DNA of 6,150 nt from assembly GCA_026706505.1 (NCBI GenBank), contig JAPOYQ010000200.1, positions 1-6,150 on the forward strand. The letters run 5' to 3'. Made by a program: the position numbers and the translations under genes. Below, one piece after another: positions 1 through 6,150 of this stretch. Numbering within the stretch: the first letter of the stretch is position 1; every line of letters starts with the position of its first letter. This DNA is from Gemmatimonadota bacterium (GTDB lineage Bacteria > Latescibacterota > UBA2968 > UBA8231). The notes beneath the pieces were generated by a model. That model was not told the DNA's origin, ran no database searches, and was given only the letters and a program-made list of their open reading frames with translations.

Positions 1-2136
1 AATCTGCGCTTCGGTCTGGGTATCGACGTTGGAGGTGGCTTCGTCGAGGATGAGGATGCGCGGGTTGCGCAAAATGGCCCGGGCAATGGACAGCCGCTGC
101 CGCTCGCCCCCGGATACGCGGATGCCGCGTTCGCCGACCATGGTGTCGTACCCGTCGGGCATGTTCATGATGAAGTCGTGCGCATTGGCGGCTTTGGCCG
201 CGGCTACGGTCTGTTCGAGGGAAGCTTCGGGATGGCCGTAGGCAATGTTGTCGGCCACTGTGCCGTTGAAGAGGAACGGATCCTGCAAGACTACGCCGAT
301 CTGTTCGCGTAGCGATTGGAGGTTCACTTGGCGGGTGTCGTGGCCGTCGATGAGGATGGCTCCCTCTTGCGGCTCGTAGAAGCGGCAGATGAGGTTGATT
401 AGGGTGCTCTTGCCCGCGCCGCTGTGACCGGCTAGGCCGATCATCTCGCCCGGCTCGACGGCGAAGTTCAAATCCTCAATGACTGGCTTGTCTTCTTCAT
501 AGCCAAAGTGGACGCCGCGAAATTCGACCCGGCCCTCGATGGGCGGCATGATCATAGCTTCGGGCTGGTCGATCACTTCTGGGTGGGTATCGAGCACATC
601 AAAGACGCGCTCGGCCGAGGTGGCGGCGCGCTGGAAGCGGTGGTTGAGGCGGCACAAGCTCTCCACTGGCCCGTAGAAGCGATACATGTACATGGTGAAG
701 GCGACAAAGGCTCCCAAGGTCAACTCACCGGATAGGATGTCGCGGCCCCCGACCCACCAGATGATGATCGTGCCGATGGCGGTCACAAAGGTCATGACCG
801 GGCCGAAGAGGCTGCGCATCCACGCCACTCGCAATTCGCCCTGCAGCAGGTCTAAGCTGCGGCCCTCGAATTTGCCCACTTCCCGCTGTTCTTGGGCAAA
901 TGCCTTGACCACGCGCACCCCTGGGATGGTATCGGCCAGCAGGGCGCTCAGGCCGGCCCAGCGACGCCACAATGGCCGGTAGATGGCGTGTAGCTTGCGG
1001 CCAAAGCGCATCGTCGCCCACACTAGTAAGGGCGTCGGCAGGAGTACCAGGGCCGCCAGCCCGGGATTGAGCCCGAAGAGGATGATGCAGATGATGATTA
1101 GGGTGAGCACATCGCGGATGGCTTCTTGCAGGCCGTCGCTGATAAAATCCTGCAAGCGGCCCACGTCTTGGGTGACGCTGGCCATAATGCGCCCGGTCTC
1201 GTTTTTGTTGTAATAACTAAGTGACAGCGCGTGGAGGTGGGTGTACACCTCGTTGCGCAGGCCGTAGGTGACGCGCTGGCCGATGCGGGCCATGATGTAG
1301 CCGCGCAGAGCCGACAGGACGCTGACGGTTATGTTCATCAAAATTAATAGGCCTACTAGCCAGGCCAGTGCCGCGACAGGATTATCTTTGGCCACCGGCA
1401 AAAGAGCTAGCAGATCAAAGCGCACCTCAACGTCCGTAGAAGAAGGGGCACCGACATTCAAGACATCGTCGATGAGAACGCTCATCAGCAGCGGCTGGCC
1501 TAGGCCAATGGTCGTGGCCGCCACCATAAGCAGCAGGCTAAAGGTAATGAGCTTCCAATGCGGCTTGGCATAGCTCAACAGCCGGAACAGCAGCTTGCCC
1601 TTTTCTAGACAGGCCGGACATACGCCATAGTAGCGCGGAATGACTTGGCCGCAGCGGTCGCAGCGCTTGCGCCCGGCTCGCGCTCCGGCCAACCGACCGT
1701 GGAGCATTTGGCCATCGGGTTCGGTCGGTTGGGCTTGCTTGACCAAGCGCTCGACCTGATTGGGCAGTTCGGACAGCGCTGGCACCAAGCTCTTGGAGAA
1801 CACGGCCATGGTCGCGCCCCGCTCCTCGGTGCGCACCTTGAGGGCCGCGGTGCCCCAATCCTCGCGCACCTCCACGCCCTTTATTTCGTTCAGGGGCAAG
1901 CAGACCACATCGGGCGGTCCACCGCCGTCGGGGCTGAGGGCCACTAGATGGTCGGCGGTGGCCATGAGCCACGCCTCGCCGTACTGGCCATCGAGCTTAA
2001 TGTCTGTGGGTACCGCTAGGCGAAGTTCTTCGTCAGGGCCTACTACTTCGGCCAGTTCGCGCCGCACCTGCAGCGGCACGGGGGCGCGAAAAGGCGGTGC
2101 TGCGCGTTCTGCTGTATTGCGTTCAAGCTCTGTCAT
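1..2136 (-). CDS. ABC exporter half-transporter (membrane + ATPase domains) with N-terminal zinc-ribbon extension; 3' end outside window
   Basis: This gene encodes an inner-membrane ATP-driven exporter of the MsbA/BmrA type that would work as a dimer; the substrate (lipid, drug or peptide) cannot be told. The frame is open for 712 codons from ATG 2136 to the window edge, so roughly 50 C-terminal residues are missing. Residues 1-150 form a soluble region I do not recognise. C159-x2-C162-x10-C173-x2-C176 looks like a zinc ribbon. The membrane domain spans about 185-500, with TM1 near 195-217. The ATPase domain shows A-loop Y546, Walker A GHSGAGKST (K576), Q-loop Q618, signature SGGERQ (675-680), Walker B ending D698 with catalytic E699, and D-loop SNVD (702-705). 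The H-loop His lies beyond the window. All visible catalytic residues are intact, so it should be active. Family exporters usually have about 580-600 residues; the excess is the N-terminal extension. The start is supported by a good ribosome binding site. It lies 186 bp downstream of the RND permease on the same strand. Confidence 0.95.
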   Translation of the reverse strand, partial: MTELERNTAERAAPPFRAPVPLQVRRELAEVVGPDEELRLAVPTDIKLDGQYGEAWLMATADHLVALSPDGGGPPDVVCLPLNEIKGVEVREDWGTAALKVRTEERGATMAVFSKSLVPALSELPNQVERLVKQAQPTEPDGQMLHGRLAGARAGRKRCDRCGQVIPRYYGVCPACLEKGKLLFRLLSYAKPHWKLITFSLLLMVAATTIGLGQPLLMSVLIDDVLNVGAPSSTDVEVRFDLLALLPVAKDNPVAALAWLVGLLILMNITVSVLSALRGYIMARIGQRVTYGLRNEVYTHLHALSLSYYNKNETGRIMASVTQDVGRLQDFISDGLQEAIRDVLTLIIICIILFGLNPGLAALVLLPTPLLVWATMRFGRKLHAIYRPLWRRWAGLSALLADTIPGVRVVKAFAQEQREVGKFEGRSLDLLQGELRVAWMRSLFGPVMTFVTAIGTIIIWWVGGRDILSGELTLGAFVAFTMYMYRFYGPVESLCRLNHRFQRAATSAERVFDVLDTHPEVIDQPEAMIMPPIEGRVEFRGVHFGYEEDKPVIEDLNFAVEPGEMIGLAGHSGAGKSTLINLICRFYEPQEGAILIDGHDTRQVNLQSLREQIGVVLQDPFLFNGTVADNIAYGHPEASLEQTVAAAKAANAHDFIMNMPDGYDTMVGERGIRVSGGERQRLSIARAILRNPRILILDEATSNVDTQTEAQI

Positions 2137-2143
2137 ACATTTG

Positions 2144-2149
2144 CCCCTT
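2144..2149 (-). promoter_or_regulatory. Shine-Dalgarno site of the ABC exporter gene
   Basis: The minus strand reads AAGGGG here, 7 nt before ATG 2136. This decides the start: a second ATG four bases upstream (2140-2138) is out of frame with the exporter, and the next in-frame ATG lies well inside the N-terminal domain without such a site. Confidence 0.7.
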
Positions 2150-2193
2150 ACCTACGCGATGAGTAGGTTTATTAGTCCCTAGGGTGTCCACAA

Positions 2194-2270
2194 GGGCGGC
2201 AAGGCGGATAGGTCTCTCGTTCCTATTTTATCCAACCTTGCCAAAGAGGATAGTTCCGCGCTTGCCGCCC
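2194..2270. repeat. imperfect long inverted repeat in the ABC gene leader, with two competing pairings
   Basis: GGGCGGCAAG at 2194-2203 is the exact reverse complement of CTTGCCGCCC at 2261-2270. The pairing continues inward as GCGGA (2204-2208) with TCCGC (2255-2259) after a single bulged base (2260), giving 15 paired bases around a loop of about 46 nt. A second pairing excludes the first: GGCAAGG (2198-2204) with CCTTGCC (2236-2242), extended by GGATA (2206-2210) with TATCC (2229-2233). No T-run follows the structure on the minus strand, so it is not a standard intrinsic terminator of the upstream RND gene. It could be a small palindromic mobile repeat (CAA flanks both ends at 2191-2193 and 2271-2273) or a structured leader. 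The rest of the 2137-2322 gap holds only the ribosome binding site and no promoter I can support. Confidence 0.6.
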
Positions 2271-2322
2271 CAATACACAAGCCCCGCATTTTACCGGACA
2301 CAAAGGTCCCCCCGAAAGGATT

Positions 2323-5300
2323 TCATGCGTTGACCGTGCTCGTGCTGTGCGATGCGCGCACCACGCGCTTGCACCACAGCGCCAGATCGTCCAACAGCGA
2401 ATAGAGCGTCGGGGCCAGCATCAGGGTCAGCACCGTCGAGGTGGCCAAGCCGCTGGCTACTACCAAGCCCACCGGCCCCCAGCGGCGGGCAAAGCCCTCG
2501 GATGTGCCATAGACCATTGGCAGCACGATCGGCATCAGGTTGAGGATGGTGGTAAAGGCGGTCATCAGGATGGGCCGGAGCCGGTGCTGGCCGCCGAGGC
2601 AGATCGCCTCGCGCCGCGATAGCCCGCCCGCTCGCAGATGATTTATATGGGAAATCAGCACGATGCCGTTGTTGACGACGATGCCGAAGAGGATCAAAAG
2701 CCCCAAGGCACCGTTGTTGTCAAAGGGCACGTCGAGGATATATAGCCCCAAGGCCACGCCGATGAGGGAGAAGGGAATGGCGAAGATGATGGTGAAGGGA
2801 TGGATCAAGGACTCAAAGAGCGAGGCCATGATCAGGTAGATCAGCAGGATAGCAAAAATAATGGTGAAGTTGTTGTCGCTGGCCTCTTCCCGCTCCCAGC
2901 GCGCCGCCCGGCCTAAATCCCAAGTATAGCCGGCGGGCAGTTGCATCCCTTCCATCATCTGGGTGATCGGCTCCATCAGCGCGCGAGCGGCGTTGCGGTC
3001 TTCGGTGTTGGCGAAGACGGTGACGTTGAGCATCCGATTCTCGCGCCTGAGATCGCGGGGGCCGCGACCAAGCTGGAAGTCGGCCAGCGACGCGAGTTGG
3101 ACCGAGTTGCCGTCGCGGGTTTCGTAGCGGCTGTTTTTGAGTTGGTCGAGGGTAGCGCGGTCGCCCTCGTTGAGCTGCATGACGACGTCGATCTCGCGGT
3201 CGTCGCTTTTGAAGCCACTGGTGCGGCGGGTGCCCAAGGCTGAGGAGATGCCCTGGGCGACCTCGCGCGGCGACAGCCCATAGCCGAGCGCCTGCGCGCG
3301 GTTAATCTCGACGCGGACTTCATCCTCACCGTCTTCGAGGCTGCTATCGACGTCTTGGACTCCGGGTAGCTGTTCGAGACCGGCTTTGACGTCTTCCATT
3401 AGCACGGCTAGGACTTCTGGGTCGCGGCCATGGAGCTGGACTTCGACGCCGAGTTGGTTGCCGGTCCAACTGCGCGAGCGGCCCATTTTGTACGTGTATC
3501 CGACCTTCTCTGGCAGCAACTCCTTGACGGCGTTGCCCGCCTCCATGGTCGAGAGCCGGCCCTCGTCGGCATCGACGAGATAGGCGCGAATGCTGCCTCG
3601 GCGCTGGCTGAATCTCGTCATGAGCGATTGAATGTCGAGCGAATCCTTTTTCGCTAGCAGGATCTTTTCTATTTCATAGAAGTGCTCGCGGACCTCTTCG
3701 AGGCTGTAGCTGCGGTCGATGACCACCGACATATCCACTCGGCGCTCCGGGGTCCAGGGGGTGCCGCGCTGCTCGATCTGGTCGTATAGGTAATAGCCGG
3801 TATAGGTCAGTGCTGCCGTGGCCAGCAGGGCGACCCAGCGGTGGTCGAGCGTCCAGTTGAGCAAACGGCCATACGAGGAGCGCAGGCCGTGGCGAGAGCA
3901 GTACCAGCCGAGCGCGGCCCCAGCCAGCGCCATGAGCGCGCAGGCGAGGATGGTCTGCCACTGCATCCCACTGATTGAGGTGGCGATCAGCCCGGACCAG
4001 CGGCCCCACCAAGCCTGCAATCCGCTCCAGCCAAGGTCGCTGATCTGCCAGTAAGCAATGCCGACCACGACTGCGACGACCAGCAGCTTGAGCCAGCGGT
4101 CGAAGCGCTCGACCCCGGCGCGAAGCAGCCGCGAGGACACCAGCGGGATCAGCGACAACGAGACGATCATCGACACCATCACGGCGAGGCAGATCGCGAT
4201 TCCGGCGTCCTTCATCCACATGGCCGAGCGGCCTTCGGAGAGGAAGAAGAAGGGCACGAAAACGCAGATCGTCGTCAGTGCCGAGGCTAGCACTGCCATG
4301 CCGACTTCGCGGCTGCCGGCGTGGGCGGCCTCGTCGGCGTCGAGGCCGTCTTCTTGACGGCGGCGGAAAATGCTTTCTAGCACCACCACCGCCGGATCGA
4401 CCAACATCCCCACCGCCAACATCAGCCCCATCATCGAGACCATGTTGAGGGTGATGGTCGATTCAAAGACCTCGCGGGCGACGTACATGCCGATAAAGAC
4501 GCACAGGGCCGAGGTGGGGATGGCGAGAGCGATGACGATGGTCGAGCGGATGTTGCGCAGAAATACGAAGATGATAGTCATCGCCAAAAACGCGCCCAGC
4601 AGCGCTGAGTTGAAGAGCGTACCGGCTTCTTTGAGTACGGACTCGGCGCGATTGCGGTCGATGAAGAGTTCGAGTTCACCATCGTATTCGTCCTCAATCG
4701 CCTGCAACTCAGCGACGACGACCTCGCCGACCTCGACGACATTGGCGGTGGCGGCTTTGAAAATTTCTAGCTCCAGCGCATCGGTGCCGTTGAGCCGCTC
4801 GTAGCTGCGCTTTTCGGGATAGCCGTAGTTGATCTCGCCGATATCGCTGAGGCGGAACTGACCGCCCATAAGCGGCATGCTGGCGATGTCCTCGGCGCGG
4901 GTGAACTCGCCGAGGGCGCGGGCCATGTAGCGCTGGCCGCCGTCCATGACCCGGCCCAGCGACATATTGGTGTTGTTCTGGTTGAGCTGCCAGCCGAGCG
5001 AGGGCAGCGATATGTTGTGGGTCTGCAAGCGCTCTTGGTCCAGCTCGACGATGAGTTGTTTCTCTTCAAAATCGTCGATGACCACGTTGACGACGCCGTT
5101 GAGCCGCAACAGCCGTGGCTGAATGACCTTCTGGATTAGGTCGAGTAGGCGGTCGCCGTCGCCGCGCCAAGTCAGGTTGGCATCTATGATGGCGCGCTGG
5201 TCGGACTGCCAGCGGCGCAGGCTGACGCGATCGACATCCGGGGGCAGGAGGGCGCGGGCTTGGTCGAGTTTTTCGCGCATCTCCATGTTGGCCAAGTCCA

Positions 5301-5601
5301 TGTCGGTGCCGGCCTTGAAGTCAACGCGCACATCGCCCCGATTGCGCCCCGAACTCGAACTAATGCGGTCGATGTTGTTGAGCGTGCCCAGCGTCTGCTC
5401 TAACGGCAGGATCACCAAGCGCTCCATCTCTTCGGGGGAAGCGTTGTTGTACTCGACGCGGGCCGTGATCCCGGAAGAGGAAATGCTCGGCAACTGTTCT
5501 ATGGGCAAGCGATCTAAGGCGACCACACCTACCACCAAGGCGCAGATGGTAAGCATCAGGGTGGTCACGGGTCGTTTGAGCGAAAATTCAGATAGGTTCA
5601 T
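2323..5601 (-). CDS. RND-superfamily efflux permease (HAE-1/AcrB-like), complete
   Basis: This is an inner-membrane proton-driven pump permease, expected to act as a trimer with a periplasmic adaptor and outer-membrane channel not seen here. The protein has 1092 residues from ATG 5601; the slightly longer frame from TTG 5607 is rejected because that codon touches the GAGG ribosome binding site. In order: TM1 (about 12-30), a first periplasmic porter region with the family segment ASPEEME, TM2-TM6 (about 330-495), an extra hydrophobic stretch (about 503-568), TM7 (about 588-606), a second porter region, and TM8-TM12 (from about 920), including SLFESLIHP and RLRPILMT. The TM4 acidic pair of AcrB (D407/D408) is D402-P403 here, and AcrB K940 corresponds to N977. 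R1007 and T1014 match AcrB R971 and T978. Length exceeds the usual 1030-1050, mainly because of the insert between TM6 and TM7. It sits 60 bp downstream of another RND permease gene, so the two are probably co-transcribed. The substrate is unknown. Confidence 0.95.
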   Translation of the reverse strand: MNLSEFSLKRPVTTLMLTICALVVGVVALDRLPIEQLPSISSSGITARVEYNNASPEEMERLVILPLEQTLGTLNNIDRISSSSGRNRGDVRVDFKAGTDMDLANMEMREKLDQARALLPPDVDRVSLRRWQSDQRAIIDANLTWRGDGDRLLDLIQKVIQPRLLRLNGVVNVVIDDFEEKQLIVELDQERLQTHNISLPSLGWQLNQNNTNMSLGRVMDGGQRYMARALGEFTRAEDIASMPLMGGQFRLSDIGEINYGYPEKRSYERLNGTDALELEIFKAATANVVEVGEVVVAELQAIEDEYDGELELFIDRNRAESVLKEAGTLFNSALLGAFLAMTIIFVFLRNIRSTIVIALAIPTSALCVFIGMYVAREVFESTITLNMVSMMGLMLAVGMLVDPAVVVLESIFRRRQEDGLDADEAAHAGSREVGMAVLASALTTICVFVPFFFLSEGRSAMWMKDAGIAICLAVMVSMIVSLSLIPLVSSRLLRAGVERFDRWLKLLVVAVVVGIAYWQISDLGWSGLQAWWGRWSGLIATSISGMQWQTILACALMALAGAALGWYCSRHGLRSSYGRLLNWTLDHRWVALLATAALTYTGYYLYDQIEQRGTPWTPERRVDMSVVIDRSYSLEEVREHFYEIEKILLAKKDSLDIQSLMTRFSQRRGSIRAYLVDADEGRLSTMEAGNAVKELLPEKVGYTYKMGRSRSWTGNQLGVEVQLHGRDPEVLAVLMEDVKAGLEQLPGVQDVDSSLEDGEDEVRVEINRAQALGYGLSPREVAQGISSALGTRRTSGFKSDDREIDVVMQLNEGDRATLDQLKNSRYETRDGNSVQLASLADFQLGRGPRDLRRENRMLNVTVFANTEDRNAARALMEPITQMMEGMQLPAGYTWDLGRAARWEREEASDNNFTIIFAILLIYLIMASLFESLIHPFTIIFAIPFSLIGVALGLYILDVPFDNNGALGLLILFGIVVNNGIVLISHINHLRAGGLSRREAICLGGQHRLRPILMTAFTTILNLMPIVLPMVYGTSEGFARRWGPVGLVVASGLATSTVLTLMLAPTLYSLLDDLALWCKRVVRASHSTSTVNA

Positions 5602-5607
5602 AACCAA

Positions 5608-5611
5608 CCTC
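5608..5611 (-). promoter_or_regulatory. Shine-Dalgarno site of the complete RND permease gene
   Basis: The minus strand reads GAGG here with 6 nt to ATG 5601. It favours ATG 5601 over TTG 5607, which would directly abut the site. Confidence 0.6.
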
Positions 5612-5628
5612 GTAAATGATGTTACGCA

Positions 5629-5657
5629 GTAGGGGGCGGTTTCAAACCGCCCCCTAC
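5629..5657. repeat. perfect REP-like palindrome between the two RND genes
   Basis: GTAGGGGGCGGTTT (5629-5642) and AAACCGCCCCCTAC (5644-5657) are exact reverse complements around the single base C5643. It begins 4 nt after the stop codon of the upstream RND gene (minus strand) and ends 17 nt before the GAGG site of the next. On the minus strand it is followed by TGCGTAAC, with no T-run, so it is not a normal intrinsic terminator for these genes. The T-rich stretch (CGTTTTAATT) lies on the plus-strand side, where no gene would use it. Short, extremely GC-rich palindromes placed just after stop codons are typical of interspersed REP-type repeats. Whether it recurs in this genome cannot be judged from one copy. 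As RNA it would form a very stable hairpin that could protect upstream mRNA or reduce expression of the downstream gene. Confidence 0.8.
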
Positions 5658-5661
5658 CGTT

Positions 5662-6150
5662 TTAATTACTGCGATCCATCAGGGTATAGACCACGGGGAT
5701 GAGCACCAGAGTCAGCAGGGTGGATACCAACAGCCCGCCGATGACGGTAATGGCCATGGGCGTGCGGATCTCGGCCCCCTCGCCCAGCCCCAAGGCCATG
5801 GGCAACAGCCCGAGGACAGTGGTCGAGGTCGTCATTAGAATCGGCCGGAAGCGCACCGTACCGGCACGCAACACCGCGGCGAATTTTTCCATGCCCTCGT
5901 CGCGGCGCAGACGGTTGATATAATCGACGAGGACGATGGCATTGTTGACGACAATGCCAGCGAGCATGATTAGGCCAATGAGCACGACCACGCTGATGGT
6001 GGTGCCGGTCGCGAGTAGGCCGAGGGCGCTGCCGATCAGCCCGAGGGGAATGGTGAACATGATGACCAGCGGGTGCAAAAGCGATTCAAATTGCGGTCGC
6101 GCAGCGCCGCCATGGCCACCGCGGCCAGCGCTACGGTGGTGACCGCGCAG
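5662..6150 (-). CDS. RND-superfamily efflux permease, C-terminal part (5' end outside window, probable frameshift near 6094-6105)
   Basis: From about 6093 to the TAA at 5664-5662 this reads as the last ~143 residues of an HAE-1-like RND permease: QFESLLHP at the end of TM8, TM9 (PLVIMFTIPLGLIGS), TM10 with GIVVNNAIVLVDYIN (the Asn pair, codons 5946-5941, replaces the AcrB Lys-Asn), TM11 beginning FRPILMT, and TM12 ending VVYTLMDRSN. TTG 6078 is simply a Leu codon of FESLLHP, not a start. The same frame stays open to 6150, but there it encodes Gly/His/Arg-rich sequence instead of hydrophobic TM8. A neighbouring frame gives a hydrophobic run (TTVALAAVAMAA), which suggests a frameshift or an assembly error. 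The gene is the promoter-proximal neighbour of the complete RND permease, 60 bp away, and may form a hetero-oligomeric or duplicated pump with it. Identity of the C-terminal part is secure; integrity of the gene is not. Confidence 0.85.
   Translation of the reverse strand: MRGHHRSAGRGGHGGAARPQFESLLHPLVIMFTIPLGLIGSALGLLATGTTISVVVLIGLIMLAGIVVNNAIVLVDYINRLRRDEGMEKFAAVLRAGTVRFRPILMTTSTTVLGLLPMALGLGEGAEIRTPMAITVIGGLLVSTLLTLVLIPVVYTLMDRSN

Noticed and set aside
1538..1972. Minus-strand frame of 144 residues inside the ABC gene
   Set aside because: It overlaps the zinc-ribbon and TM1 region of the ABC exporter in another frame and has a random Arg/Ala/Gly-rich composition typical of GC-rich shadow frames.
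2225..2230. TAAAAT on the minus strand as a -10 box for the ABC gene
   Set aside because: No acceptable -35 hexamer is found 16-18 bases upstream, and the site lies inside the inverted-repeat loop; the match alone is too weak.
2296..2309. GGAC/GTCC small hairpin just after the RND stop as a terminator
   Set aside because: The stem is only 4 bp and no T-run follows on the minus strand.
5602..5607. TTG 5607 as the start of the complete RND permease
   Set aside because: It abuts the GAGG ribosome binding site with no spacing; ATG 5601 has a 6-nt spacing and gives the usual MNLSEFSLKRP start of the family.
4370..5632. Long open frames on the plus strand opposite the RND gene
   Set aside because: They are Ser/Arg/Thr-rich low-complexity readings of the antisense strand of a clear RND gene, without ribosome sites or recognisable domains.
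5629..5664. Palindrome as an intrinsic terminator of the upstream RND gene
   Set aside because: The T-rich tract is on the wrong side for minus-strand transcription, and the next gene follows closely in the same direction.

Overview
The window is a GC-rich (roughly 60 %), tightly packed stretch of bacterial DNA in which every gene I can support lies on the minus strand. Read in the direction of transcription (high to low coordinates) it holds three membrane exporters: the last part of an RND-superfamily permease (5662-6150, 5' end outside the window), a complete second RND permease (2323-5601), and a type I ABC exporter half-transporter with fused membrane and ATPase domains (1-2136, 3' end outside the window). 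Nearly everything else that is open on either strand is a shadow of these three genes. I see no tRNA, rRNA, CRISPR array, insertion sequence or phage gene.

The two RND genes are tandem, 60 bp apart, and belong to the HAE-1-like class (AcrB/MdtBC/SwrC relatives), proton-driven inner-membrane pumps that normally work with a periplasmic adaptor and an outer-membrane channel. Those partners are not in the window; they would most likely lie upstream (beyond 6150). Tandem RND permeases suggest either a heteromeric pump like MdtBC or two separate pumps. The complete permease departs from AcrB in its proton-relay residues (Asp-Pro in TM4, Asn in TM10) and carries about 50 extra residues with two additional hydrophobic segments between TM6 and TM7. 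The partial permease reads cleanly from about 6093 down to its stop, but upstream of that the frame looks wrong, as if a frameshift or small insertion were present.

The ABC exporter starts 186 bp after the RND stop. It has an unusual N-terminal soluble extension of about 180 residues ending in a four-cysteine zinc-ribbon-like motif, then a six-helix membrane domain, then a nucleotide-binding domain with intact Walker A, Q-loop, signature, Walker B and D-loop. The H-loop falls beyond the window edge.

Both gaps hold palindromic DNA: a perfect 14-bp-arm palindrome between the RND genes, and a longer imperfect inverted repeat with two competing pairings in the leader of the ABC gene. Neither looks like a normal intrinsic terminator for these genes.

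The organism is probably Gram-negative and environmental, because RND pumps are typical of diderms, but the phylum cannot be told from the sequence. The cluster is best read as an efflux/export locus of unknown substrate. I found no clearly new system; the most unusual points are the variant RND proton relay, the extra RND helices, the zinc-ribbon ABC exporter and the two palindromes.
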